Shown piece after piece: positions 50,650 through 59,376 of a stretch of 64,000 nt of DNA; the stretch's first letter is position 1; each line of letters opens with the position of its first letter. The stretch comes from CAZQVN01 sp964596775. GTDB taxonomy: Bacteria; Eisenbacteria; RBG-16-71-46; JABDJR01; JAWXBZ01. The translations under genes were made by a program, and so were the position numbers. Location of the stretch: contig CAZQVN010000020.1 in the NCBI GenBank assembly GCA_964596775.1, positions 1 through 64,000 on the forward strand, in the 5' to 3' direction. The notes beneath the pieces are model-generated. The model made no database searches and was not told the DNA's origin. It worked only from the letters and a program-made list of their open reading frames with translations.

Positions 50650-51948
50650 CTGTCCGCTCTCATCGAGAAAATCGAGGCCCGGAAGGCCCGCCTGGGCGTG
50701 ATCGGCCTGGGTTACGTCGGCCTGCCGCTGGCGGTCGAGTTCGCGCAGGCCGGGTTTCACGTCACCGGGTTCGACGTGGACGAGGCCAAGGTGGCCGGGA
50801 TCATGAAGGGCGTGTCCCACGTCAAGGACGTGCCCGGCGAGGCCCTGAAGACCCAGGTGAAGGAGGGACGCCTCCTCGCCACCACCGATTTCAGCCTCCT
50901 CGGTGAGGTCGACACGATCAACATCTGCGTGCCCACGCCGCTCCGCAAGACCCGCGACCCCGACGTGTCCTACATCGTGGCCGCGGTCGACGAGATCGTC
51001 CGCTACCTGAGGAAGGGGCAGCTGATCGTCCTCGAAAGCACCACGTATCCGGGCACCACCGAGGAACTGATCCTGCCCCGGCTGGAGGAGAGCGGCCTCA
51101 CGGTCGGCCGCGACTTCTACCTCGCGTTCTCGCCCGAGCGGGTGGATCCGGGCAATCCCACGTATCACACGAAGAACATCCCGAAGGTGGTGGGGGGCGT
51201 CACGCCGGAGTGCACGAAGGCGGCCCGCGCGCTCTACGCCACGAGCATCGACACGGTGATCCCGGTGTCGTCGACCCGGGTCGCCGAAATGGTCAAGCTG
51301 CTCGAAAACACGTTCCGGAGCGTCAACATCGGCCTCGTCAACGAGATCGCCCTGATGGCCGACCGGATGAAGATCAACGTGTGGGAGGTGATCGACGCGG
51401 CGGGGACGAAGCCGTTCGGCTTCATGCCGTTCTATCCCGGACCGGGGCTGGGCGGCCACTGCATTCCGATCGACCCGTTCTACCTCTCGTGGAAGGCGAA
51501 GGAAACCGGTTTCGAGGCGCGCTTCATTGAGCTTGCCGGGCAGATCAACGGCTCGATGCCGCTCTACGTGGTGGACCGGGTGGCCCAGGTCCTGAACCTC
51601 TCGGAACGGTCGGTCAAGGGATCGAAGATCCTCGTGCTCGGCGTGGCCTACAAGGGGGACATCAACGACTTCCGCGAATCCCCGGCGCTCGACATCATGG
51701 CGGAGCTGATGGAGCGGGGCGCGGCGGTCCGCTACCACGACCCGTTCATCCCGTCGTTCCAGTCCGAGCATCTCTCGATGGAGGGGGTTCCGCTGACGAA
51801 GGAGATCCTCCGGGATTCGGACTGCGTGGTGATCACCACCGGACACCGCGGCGTGGACTACGATCTCGTGCTCGCCGAGAGTCGCGCGATCTTCGACACG
51901 CGGAACGTCCTCAAGGGGCGGACCGCCCCGAACATCCACAGGCTGTAG
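50650..51948 (+). CDS. nucleotide-sugar (UDP-glucose/GDP-mannose family) dehydrogenase
   Basis: This enzyme oxidises a UDP-sugar to its uronic acid with two NAD. The Rossmann motif is RLGVIGLGYVGLPLAVEFAQAGF. VPTPLRKTRDPDVSYI, FSPERVDPGN and STRVAEMVKLLENTFRSVNIGLVNE follow. The catalytic Cys is in GPGLGGHCIPIDPFYL, and GVAYKGDINDFRESPALDI lies in the C-terminal domain. It resembles WbpA-type UDP-GlcNAc dehydrogenases. The first canonical start (GTG 50698) would begin inside the first Rossmann strand. No ATG, GTG or TTG occurs in frame between the TAA at 50569 and 50698, so CTG at 50650, 7 nt after AAAGGA, is my best start (ATT 50647 is the alternative). From CTG the product is 432 residues. 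Confidence 0.88.
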   Translation: MSALIEKIEARKARLGVIGLGYVGLPLAVEFAQAGFHVTGFDVDEAKVAGIMKGVSHVKDVPGEALKTQVKEGRLLATTDFSLLGEVDTINICVPTPLRKTRDPDVSYIVAAVDEIVRYLRKGQLIVLESTTYPGTTEELILPRLEESGLTVGRDFYLAFSPERVDPGNPTYHTKNIPKVVGGVTPECTKAARALYATSIDTVIPVSSTRVAEMVKLLENTFRSVNIGLVNEIALMADRMKINVWEVIDAAGTKPFGFMPFYPGPGLGGHCIPIDPFYLSWKAKETGFEARFIELAGQINGSMPLYVVDRVAQVLNLSERSVKGSKILVLGVAYKGDINDFRESPALDIMAELMERGAAVRYHDPFIPSFQSEHLSMEGVPLTKEILRDSDCVVITTGHRGVDYDLVLAESRAIFDTRNVLKGRTAPNIHRL

Positions 51949-51950
51949 CG

Positions 51951-52931
51951 ATGGCTGCGAAAGGCACGACATGCCTGGTGACCGGGGGAGCCGGGTTCAT
52001 CGGTTCCCACCTCGTCGACGCGCTGCTCGCCGGCGGGCGGACGGTCCGCGTTCTCGACAACCTGTCCACCGGGCGGCGGGAGAACCTGGCCGCCGCCACC
52101 GAGGAGTCGTCGGACCGGCTCACGCTGATCCCCGGCGACATCCGGAACGAGGACGACCTGACCCGGGCGATCACCGGCGTGGACATCGTGTTCCATCTCG
52201 CGGCCATGGGCTCGGTCACCCGGTCCGTGGACGATCCGCTGACGACGCACGAGGTCAACAGCACCGGGTCGCTCAAGGTGCTGCTGGCCGCGCGGAAGGC
52301 CGGGGTCGGCCGGGTGATCTTCGCCGGCTCCTCGTCCGTGTACGGCGAGCTGGACGCGCTGCCGAAAAACGAGGAGATGCCGACCCGCCCGATCAGCCCC
52401 TACGGACTGTCCAAGCTCGACGGCGAGAGCTACTGCCGCATCTTCGCCCGACTCTACGGCATGGAAACGATGACGCTCCGCTACTTCAACGTCTTCGGCC
52501 CGCGCCAGAACCCGAACTCGCAGTACGCGGCGGTCATCCCGCTGTTCATCTCCCAGCTGCTGAAGAACGAGGCGCCGCAGGTGGACGGCGACGGCGAACA
52601 GTCCCGCGACTTCACCTACGTGGACAACGTGGTCCACGGAAACCTCCTCGCCGCGGAGGCGCCGGCCGAAACAGTGTCCGGCCGGCTGTTCAACGTGGCC
52701 TGCGGCGGGCGTCACACGCTCAACGAACTGCTGTCCATCCTGAGGAAACACACGGGATCGAACGTCGAGGCCGCCCACCGCGAGCCGCGTCCCGGCGACG
52801 TCCGCCACTCGCAGGCGGACATCTCCGAGGCCCGGCGCCTCCTCGGCTACGAACCCGTGGTCACGTTCGACGAAGGTCTGGAGCGCACCGTGGCGGCGTA
52901 TCGCAGGACGCTGAACCCGGCGGCCCCCTGA
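51951..52931 (+). CDS. UDP-sugar 4-epimerase (WbpP/GalE-like)
   Basis: This is a 326-residue extended SDR. The NAD-binding motif is CLVTGGAGFIGSHLVDALL, followed by VLDNLSTGRRENL, VFHLAAMGSVTRSVDDP and the active-site SSSVYG and YGLSK. LRYFNVFGPRQNPNSQYAAVIPLF and DGEQSRDFTYVDNVV are typical of UDP-GlcNAc/Glc 4-epimerases of the WbpP type. It lies 2 bp after the sugar dehydrogenase, so the two probably act on the same sugar line. Confidence 0.9.
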   Translation: MAAKGTTCLVTGGAGFIGSHLVDALLAGGRTVRVLDNLSTGRRENLAAATEESSDRLTLIPGDIRNEDDLTRAITGVDIVFHLAAMGSVTRSVDDPLTTHEVNSTGSLKVLLAARKAGVGRVIFAGSSSVYGELDALPKNEEMPTRPISPYGLSKLDGESYCRIFARLYGMETMTLRYFNVFGPRQNPNSQYAAVIPLFISQLLKNEAPQVDGDGEQSRDFTYVDNVVHGNLLAAEAPAETVSGRLFNVACGGRHTLNELLSILRKHTGSNVEAAHREPRPGDVRHSQADISEARRLLGYEPVVTFDEGLERTVAAYRRTLNPAAP

Positions 52932-52962
52932 CCGCACACACGAGAGAGGAAAGAGGAACACC

Positions 52963-54126
52963 GTGAACGCTGCCGTGCCGAAGCCGGCCCGCACCGTGGG
53001 CATGATCGACCTGATGGCGCAGTACGCGCCGCTCCGCGCGGAGATCGACGCCGCGCTGAAGACCATCCTGGACACCGGCCGGTTCATTCTCGGGCCGGAA
53101 GTGGAAGCGCTCGAGCGGGAACTGGCCGCCATGCACGGCGTGCCGCACGCCGTCGGCGTGGCGTCCGGAACCGACGCGCTGGTCCTCGTCTGGCGCGCCC
53201 TCGACCTGAAACCGGGCGACGAGGTCGTCGTGCCCGCCATGACGTTCCTGGCCAGCGCCTCGAGCGTCCGCCTGGCCGGCGCCACGCCGGTCTTCGCCGA
53301 CGTCCTCGCGGACACGATCAATCTCGACCCGGCCGCCGCGGAAGCCGCGATCACTCCCCGGACGAAGGCGATCCTCGCCGTCCACCTGTACGGCCAGTGC
53401 GCCGACGTGACCGCCCTCAAGGCGGTGGCCGACCGGCACGGCCTGCCGCTGATCGAGGACTGCGCCCAGTCGATCGGCGCGTCGTGGGACGGCAAGCCCG
53501 CCGGCAGCGTGGGGCTGGCCGGCACCACGTCGTTCTATCCGAGCAAGAATCTCGGCGCTCCCGGCGAGGGGGGGATGATCTGGACGCGCGACGCGAAGCT
53601 CTTCGAGGCGGTCCGCCGCCTGCGCAATCACGGTGAGGGACGCCGCTACGAGCACGTCGTTCTCGGCACGAACAGCCGGCTGTCGGCCATCTGCGGAGCG
53701 GTGCTCCGGATCAAGCTGCGTTCCCTGCCGGCCTGGACGGAAACGCGGCGGGCCAACGCGGCGTTCTACGACGCGGCGTTCAAGGACCTGGCCCCGGCCG
53801 TCGAGCCGGTGCGCATCGACCCGCGGGCGCATCACGTGTTTCATCAGTACACTCTGAGGGTCGGGGATCGCGACGGGCTCCGGGAGCACCTGACGGAGCG
53901 GGGCGTGGAGAACATCGTCTACTATCCGATCCCGCTGCACCTTCAGCCCTGTTTCGCCGACCTCGGCGGCCGGACGGGGCAGTTTCCGGTGGCGGAGCGC
54001 GCGGCGGAGAGCGTCGTCTCGATCCCGGTTCATTCGGAGTTGTCCGCGGACGACCGGTCCTGGGTGGCCGAATCGGTCCGCGCGTGGGCGGGGGTTTCGG
54101 CCGCCGGGAAGGGGAAACAGTCATGA
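52963..54126 (+). CDS. DegT/DnrJ/EryC1/StrS-family sugar aminotransferase
   Basis: This 387-residue PLP enzyme transaminates a keto-sugar nucleotide. Conserved parts are IDLMAQYAPLRAEIDAAL, GVASGTDALVLVWRALDL, VVVPAMTFLASASSV and LPLIEDCAQSIGASWDGKPAG. The PLP lysine lies in TTSFYPSKNLGAPGEGG. VFHQYTLRVGDRDGL and IVYYPIPLHLQPCF end the fold. It resembles WbpE-type UDP-3-keto sugar aminotransferases, which act after an oxidised UDP-GlcNAc; this fits the dehydrogenase upstream. Its stop overlaps the next start (ATGA). Confidence 0.92.
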   Translation: MNAAVPKPARTVGMIDLMAQYAPLRAEIDAALKTILDTGRFILGPEVEALERELAAMHGVPHAVGVASGTDALVLVWRALDLKPGDEVVVPAMTFLASASSVRLAGATPVFADVLADTINLDPAAAEAAITPRTKAILAVHLYGQCADVTALKAVADRHGLPLIEDCAQSIGASWDGKPAGSVGLAGTTSFYPSKNLGAPGEGGMIWTRDAKLFEAVRRLRNHGEGRRYEHVVLGTNSRLSAICGAVLRIKLRSLPAWTETRRANAAFYDAAFKDLAPAVEPVRIDPRAHHVFHQYTLRVGDRDGLREHLTERGVENIVYYPIPLHLQPCFADLGGRTGQFPVAERAAESVVSIPVHSELSADDRSWVAESVRAWAGVSAAGKGKQS

Positions 54127-55169
54127 CCCGGAAAATCCTGGTCACCGGGGGCGCCGGGTTCATCGGCTCCCACGTGGCCGAGCAGTTCGCGGCGGACGGT
54201 GCCCAGGTGACGGTCCTGGACAACCTGTCCCGCGCGAAGCTCCTCAAGAAATCGGACCGGAACAGCACGTTCAACTGGGACGCGCTGGCGAAGATGAAGA
54301 ACATCACCCTGATCCGGGGCGACGTGACCGACGCGAAGACGGTGACCGACGCCGCCGAAGGGTGCGCCGTGATCTTCCACACCGCCGCCCAGACCGCGGT
54401 GACGACGTCGGTCACCGACCCGCGCCCCGATTTCGAGAACAACCTGATCGGCACGTTCAACGTGCTCGAGGCGGCGCGGCTGATGAAGACGAAGCCGGCC
54501 GTCGTGTTCTGCTCCACGAACAAGGTGTACGGCGAGAACGTGAACGGCGTCGGCCTCAGCGAGGGGGCCAGGCGCTACGCGTTCGAAAAGAGCTACGAGC
54601 AGGGGATCCCCGAGACGTTTTCCATCGACCGCTGCGAGCACACCCCGTACGGCGTGTCGAAGCTGGCCGGCGACCTCTACATGCAGGACTACGCGCATCT
54701 CTACGGGCTGAAGATCGGGGTGTTCCGCATGTCCTGCATCTACGGCACGCGGCAGTTCGGCATGGAGGACCAGGGGTGGGTGGCGTGGTTCACGATCGCG
54801 GCGCTGCTCGGCAAGCCGATCACGATCTTCGGCGACGGCAAGCAGGTGCGCGACGTCCTCTACATCGACGACCTCGTGGCCGCCTACCGGGCGTTCCTCG
54901 ACTCGAGCCTTCCCCACGGCGTGTTCAACATGGGGGGCGGGGCCGATTTCACGATGTCGCTCCACGAGCTGCTCGACATCCTGAAGGAGCAGACCGGGAT
55001 CTCGCCGGAGCTCTCGTATTCCGACTGGCGGCCGAGCGATCAGAAGGTGTACATCTCCGACATCCGCAAGGCGAAGGCGGCGCTGAACTGGGCGCCGAAG
55101 ATCACGCCGGCGGAAGGGGTGGGGAAACTGATCGCCTGGGTGCAGGAGAACAGGGAGCTGTTCGCCTAG
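54123..55169 (+). CDS. NAD-dependent epimerase, CDP-paratose 2-epimerase-like
   Basis: This is a 348-residue extended SDR. The cofactor loop is KILVTGGAGFIGSHVAEQF. VIFHTAAQTAVTTSVTDPRPDFENNLIGTFNVLEAARL and FCSTNKVYGENVN are characteristic of CDP-paratose (CDP-tyvelose) 2-epimerase relatives, with the catalytic YGVSK at about residues 178-182. MSCIYGTRQFGMEDQGWVAWF is also a hallmark of that group. No CDP-sugar synthesis genes are nearby, so the substrate may differ. It overlaps the aminotransferase by 4 bp. Confidence 0.87.
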   Translation: MTRKILVTGGAGFIGSHVAEQFAADGAQVTVLDNLSRAKLLKKSDRNSTFNWDALAKMKNITLIRGDVTDAKTVTDAAEGCAVIFHTAAQTAVTTSVTDPRPDFENNLIGTFNVLEAARLMKTKPAVVFCSTNKVYGENVNGVGLSEGARRYAFEKSYEQGIPETFSIDRCEHTPYGVSKLAGDLYMQDYAHLYGLKIGVFRMSCIYGTRQFGMEDQGWVAWFTIAALLGKPITIFGDGKQVRDVLYIDDLVAAYRAFLDSSLPHGVFNMGGGADFTMSLHELLDILKEQTGISPELSYSDWRPSDQKVYISDIRKAKAALNWAPKITPAEGVGKLIAWVQENRELFA

Positions 55170-55181
55170 ATCGGGGGGACT

Positions 55182-57356
55182 GTGAGCACCGCTTCACGAC
55201 CCGAAGGAACGGCCGCCGGCGCGGCCCTGGTCTGCGCGGTGGCGATGATCGCCGCCCAGATGGCGGGCAAGGCCACCCGCGACGCGATGTTCCTCTCCCA
55301 CTTCGCGGTGTCCAGCCTTCCGCTGTTCCTGATGGTGTCCTCCGCGCTGTCGGTGGGAGTCATCGTCCTCACGACGCGGGCGATGTCGCGCGTCGGGCCG
55401 GCGCGGATCGTTCCGGCGGCGTTCGCGCTCAGCGGAATCCTCTTCTTCGCCGAGTGGGGGCTGTCCGGTCCCGCTCCCGCGGCCACCGCGGTCCTCGTCT
55501 ACTTCCACGTGTCCGTTCTCGGCGCGATCCTCATCTCCGGATTCTGGTCGATGGTCAACGAGCGGTTCGATCCGCGCGCGGCGAAGAAGACGATCGCCCG
55601 CCTGGCCGGCGCCGCCACCGCCGGGGGGCTGGTCGGAGGGGTGATGGCCGAGCGGATGGCCGTGATGGCCCCGGTGGCCGCGATGCTGCCGCTCCTCGGC
55701 GGGCTGAACCTCGTCTGCGCCTGGGCCACGCTCCGCCTCGCTCCGGTCCGGCCGGTGGTCCACGACGACAACGCCACCACCGGGGTCCAGGCGATCCGGG
55801 ACGAACCGTATCTCCGCCGGCTCGGCTGGCTGGTCTTCGTGCTCGCCGCGGCGGCGGCGCTCCTCGACTACGTGTTCAAGGCGGAGGCGAGTGCCGTGTT
55901 CGTCCGGAGCGAGGACCTGCTCCGCTTCTTCGCGATCTTCTACACGGCGGCGAGCCTCTTTGCCATCTTCGTGCAGTTCCTGCTCAGCCGCTTCTTCCTG
56001 CGCCGGTTCGGACTCGTCCGCACCGCGGCCACGCTTCCCTTCGCCGTAAGCGCCACCGGAATCGGCGCCCTGTTCCTGCCGGGGCTGGGGTCGGCGCTGC
56101 TGGCCCGCGGCACCGAGTCGGTCCTGCGCGGGTCGCTGTTCCGCGCCGGCTACGAGCTGCTTTATACCGCCATTCCGTCGCGGAGCCGGCGCGCTTCGAA
56201 GGCGATCATCGACGTGGGCGCCGAGCGCCTCGGGGACATGGCCGGGGGCGGCCTCACCCGGCTCGTCCTCTTCGTCGTGCCGCAGCTGGCCACGTCGTTC
56301 CTGATGGCTTCGGCCGCGGCACTCGGCATCACCGCGCTGTTCATCGCGCGCTGGCTCCACCAGGGGTATGCGCGGCTGCTCGAGCGGAACCTGATCGGCC
56401 AGGCGGTGGACCTGGACCTGGACGAGGTGCGGGACCGCGTCACCCAGACCGTGGTCCTGAAAACGCTCGGCTCCATTCCGGTGATGGGGAAGGGGGCGGC
56501 GGGGGAGGCGCCCGCGGGGTTCGCGGAGCGGATCGCCTGGCTCAAGTCCGAGGATGTCACGCGGGCGGTGGCGGCGCTGCGCGCGTCGCGGCCGCTCAGC
56601 CGGGCAATGATTCCGTTCGTGATTCCGCTGCTCGGACGGCGGCCGCTGGAGGCGGAAACCACGCGCGCGCTCGCGGAAGCGGGAACCCGGAACGGGGGAG
56701 TGCTCGCCGACGCGTTTCTCGACGCTGCCACCTCCGACCCGGTCCGGCGGGGACTGGCCCGCATTCTCGGATCCTCCGAATCGCCGCTGGCCGGGCCGGC
56801 CCTGCGGGCGGGACTTGAAAGCCCGTCGTTCTCCGTCCGCTACCATTCCGCCCGAGCGCTGCTGCGCCAGACCTCCCGGCACGCCGGACCGGTGATCTCC
56901 GAGACGGACGTGTTTGCCGCCGTCCGGCGTGAACTGGCGGTGGACCGGGCCACCTGGAACAGCCGCGGCCTGGTCGACCTCGGCACGGCGCCCGGCGAGT
57001 CCTCGTTCGTGGACGAGGGGCTCGGCAGCCGGGCCATGGTCAGCCTGGAGCATGTCTTTACGCTCCTGTCGCTGATCCTCCCGCACCAGCCGCTGCGCAT
57101 CGCGTTCCGCGGCCTGCACACGGACAACCCGATGCTCCGGGGCACGGCCGTCGAGTATCTCGAGAGTGTCCTGCCCCCGGACCTCCAGGGCGCGCTCTGG
57201 CCGTTCCTCGAAACGCGGCGCGAGCGCGAACGGCAGGTCACCGGGAAAATCGAGGCGGAAACGAATCTCGTCAAATCCCACGAGACGATCGAGTTGAACC
57301 TCGCGGCGATCCGCGCCCGGCTGGAGCGGGACTCCGGAGGCGCTTCCGAAAGCTGA
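55182..57356 (+). CDS. Npt1/Npt2-like (ADP/ATP translocase family) transporter with C-terminal soluble domain
   Basis: This is a 724-residue protein. Residues 1-405 form about twelve transmembrane helices. RDAMFLSHFAVSSLPLFLMVSSALSVGVIVLTTRAMSRVG near the N-terminus and RGTESVLRGSLFRAGYELLYTAIP are typical of the bacterial Npt-type branch of the nucleotide-transporter/MFS superfamily. Residues about 440-724 are soluble, helical and HEAT-like (AERIAWLKSEDVTRAVAALRASRP, SVRYHSARALLRQ, LRGTAVEYLESVLPPDLQGALW). Obligate parasites use this family to import ATP, but free-living members of unknown role exist. It is last in the nucleotide-sugar operon, 12 bp after the epimerase. The GTG start follows GGGGGG. 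Confidence 0.78.
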   Translation: MSTASRPEGTAAGAALVCAVAMIAAQMAGKATRDAMFLSHFAVSSLPLFLMVSSALSVGVIVLTTRAMSRVGPARIVPAAFALSGILFFAEWGLSGPAPAATAVLVYFHVSVLGAILISGFWSMVNERFDPRAAKKTIARLAGAATAGGLVGGVMAERMAVMAPVAAMLPLLGGLNLVCAWATLRLAPVRPVVHDDNATTGVQAIRDEPYLRRLGWLVFVLAAAAALLDYVFKAEASAVFVRSEDLLRFFAIFYTAASLFAIFVQFLLSRFFLRRFGLVRTAATLPFAVSATGIGALFLPGLGSALLARGTESVLRGSLFRAGYELLYTAIPSRSRRASKAIIDVGAERLGDMAGGGLTRLVLFVVPQLATSFLMASAAALGITALFIARWLHQGYARLLERNLIGQAVDLDLDEVRDRVTQTVVLKTLGSIPVMGKGAAGEAPAGFAERIAWLKSEDVTRAVAALRASRPLSRAMIPFVIPLLGRRPLEAETTRALAEAGTRNGGVLADAFLDAATSDPVRRGLARILGSSESPLAGPALRAGLESPSFSVRYHSARALLRQTSRHAGPVISETDVFAAVRRELAVDRATWNSRGLVDLGTAPGESSFVDEGLGSRAMVSLEHVFTLLSLILPHQPLRIAFRGLHTDNPMLRGTAVEYLESVLPPDLQGALWPFLETRRERERQVTGKIEAETNLVKSHETIELNLAAIRARLERDSGGASES

Positions 57357-57403
57357 GGACGGCGCGTCGGCGGGGGCGAAAATGCCCATAACGCACGCCC
57401 GGC

Positions 57404-57418
57404 CTTGCAGACTGCAAG
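57404..57418. promoter_or_regulatory. 15-bp inverted repeat, candidate operator
   Basis: CTTGCAG-A-CTGCAAG is a perfect 7-bp dyad with a one-base centre, too tight for a stable RNA hairpin and so more like a DNA-binding site. It lies 160 bp upstream of the histidine kinase gene. Confidence 0.4.
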
Positions 57419-57482
57419 AAGCGCCCGTCCATCCCCCGCGGAACTCCCGGCGGAGAGCCGAAATGCGGTGCGGTGTAAATGA

Positions 57483-57500
57483 TATCCTGGCTACAGGATA
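57483..57500. promoter_or_regulatory. 18-bp inverted repeat, candidate operator of the two-component operon
   Basis: TATCCTG-GCTA-CAGGATA is a perfect 7-bp dyad with a 4-base centre, in an AT-richer patch 77 bp upstream of the kinase ATG. The spacing suits a dimeric regulator or a promoter-proximal hairpin; there is no U-tract. Confidence 0.45.
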
Positions 57501-57576
57501 ACTGTGTTCATTAAAGTGTCGAGTCGATGCGCCTTCGACTGGGCGTTCTGGCGCATCGCTTGCAATAGCCCGGTGC

Positions 57577-59376
57577 ATGACTCCATCCCAGGCGCAGACC
57601 GGAGACGCGGGCACCGCCCTGTCCGCTCTCGAACAACGCATCGAAGAGATCCAGGCGCTCGTCCGCGCCCCGGGTCTGGACCGGGCCCCCGATCCGGCGG
57701 ACTCCGAGGGGCTGGCCGCGCTCTGCCTGACGCTCGCCGACGTGCTCGAGCGGACGCAGCGGCGGCTGATCGAGAGCAACATCCAGCTCATGTCGCTCCG
57801 CGAGGTCTCGCACCACCTCCTGTCGGTGCAGACGACCGAGGAGGCGGCGCGGATGATCGCGCTGTACCTTCACAAGGCATTCGACTACGAGCGCGTGGCC
57901 GTGCTGCTGACCGACGGCGACGCGCCGGCCCTGTCCGGCTGGGTGGCCGCCCGCGATGCGGAGGGTTCGGTCACCGAGTCGGTGCAACTGAACGTGCAGC
58001 GGAAAAAGGGGGTCCTGGCCGACGTCTTTCGCCGCGTTGAACCGCGGATGGTCGCCGATCCCGCCGCCGACCCGCCGTGCGCCGGCAAGTGGACGCCCGC
58101 GTTCGATCCGGCCCGTCTCAACTCGTTCATCGCGGTCCCGCTCAAGTCCGCCGCGCACCCGGGAACGTCGCTCGGGCTGATCGTCACCGGGAGGTCGAAT
58201 CCGAACCTGCCGCTGGCGTCGTCGGACCTCGTCCTGCTCGACTCGATCGGCAGCACGATGGCCACGGTCGTGGAGAACGCGCGGCTGTACGAGGAGGTCA
58301 AGCGCAGCGAACTGTTCCGCGAGGACATCCTCAACAACCTCGCCTCCGGCCTCGTGGCGATCGATCTCGAGGGGCGAGCCATCTCCATGAACGAAACCGC
58401 GGCCCGCATGACCGGGTTCGGCGCGACCGACGTGATCGGCCGGCGCCCGCCGTTCCTCTCGGAAAACGACAAGGGGATCGAGGCGGCGCTCCGCGGGTCG
58501 TTTGCCGGCACCGCGGTGCTGCGCAAGGAAACGGTGATCACCCGGAGCGACGGAACGGTGTTTCCGGCCGGGCTGTCGACGTCGCCGCTGCGGAATCCGG
58601 AGGGGAAGGTCTACGGCGCGGTGGCCACGTTCCTCGACCTCACCGACTACAAGCGGATGGAGGAGCGGCTGGCCCAGCTCGACCGGCTGGCCGTGCTCGG
58701 GCGGTTCACCGCCGGGATCGCCCACGAGATCCGGAACCCCCTGACCGGCATCTCCACCGGTGTCCAGTACCTGGTCAAGGGGATGGACGACGGGCCGAAC
58801 CGGGACAACGCGGCGTTCATCATGAGCGAGATCAAGCGCCTGGACCGGATCGTCGAGGACCTGTTCCGGGTGACGCACCCGCACGCGCTGATGACGACGC
58901 CGGAGGATCTCAAACAGCTGCTCGAGCGATCGCTGCAGAGTCTCGGCAGCCTGCCGGCCGACCGGGGCATCACGGTGACGACGGAGTTCGCCGCCGAACT
59001 GCCGCGCGTGCCGCTCGACGCCGACCAGCTCCAGCAGGTGGCCATCAATCTCATCAAGAACGCCGTGGAGGCCACGCCCCGGGGCGGTTCCGTCACGATC
59101 CGGACGGGCCGGCGGCCGGGGCGGCGGGGGGAAGAGGGGTGGGCCACGTTTTCCGTGGCCGATACGGGCTCCGGCATGACGCCGGAGGTCCGCAGGAAGA
59201 TTTTCGAACCGTTTTTCACCAGCAAGAAGGAAGGCACGGGGCTCGGTCTCTACATTTCGCACGGAATCGTCGAGAGACACGGCGGGCACCTCCGGGTGGA
59301 AACCCGGCAGGGCCCAGGCTCCACGTTCACCGTTGAACTCCCACTAGAGCCGTACCCCGGCGGAGGACCGTCATGA
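57577..59376 (+). CDS. GAF-PAS sensor histidine kinase (NtrB-like)
   Basis: This is a 599-residue cytosolic kinase with no membrane segment. After a short coiled region comes a GAF domain (about 85-250; HHLLSVQTTEEAARMIALYLHKAFDYERVAVLL). A PAS domain follows (about 260-365; DILNNLASGLVAIDLEGRAISMNETAARMTGF). The HisKA domain carries phospho-acceptor His in AGIAHEIRNPLTGIS, and the ATPase has N-box INLIKNAVEATPRG, G1 VADTGSGM and G2 EGTGLGLYI. It should phosphorylate the NtrC-type regulator whose ATG overlaps its stop by 4 bp. Confidence 0.94.
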   Translation: MTPSQAQTGDAGTALSALEQRIEEIQALVRAPGLDRAPDPADSEGLAALCLTLADVLERTQRRLIESNIQLMSLREVSHHLLSVQTTEEAARMIALYLHKAFDYERVAVLLTDGDAPALSGWVAARDAEGSVTESVQLNVQRKKGVLADVFRRVEPRMVADPAADPPCAGKWTPAFDPARLNSFIAVPLKSAAHPGTSLGLIVTGRSNPNLPLASSDLVLLDSIGSTMATVVENARLYEEVKRSELFREDILNNLASGLVAIDLEGRAISMNETAARMTGFGATDVIGRRPPFLSENDKGIEAALRGSFAGTAVLRKETVITRSDGTVFPAGLSTSPLRNPEGKVYGAVATFLDLTDYKRMEERLAQLDRLAVLGRFTAGIAHEIRNPLTGISTGVQYLVKGMDDGPNRDNAAFIMSEIKRLDRIVEDLFRVTHPHALMTTPEDLKQLLERSLQSLGSLPADRGITVTTEFAAELPRVPLDADQLQQVAINLIKNAVEATPRGGSVTIRTGRRPGRRGEEGWATFSVADTGSGMTPEVRRKIFEPFFTSKKEGTGLGLYISHGIVERHGGHLRVETRQGPGSTFTVELPLEPYPGGGPS

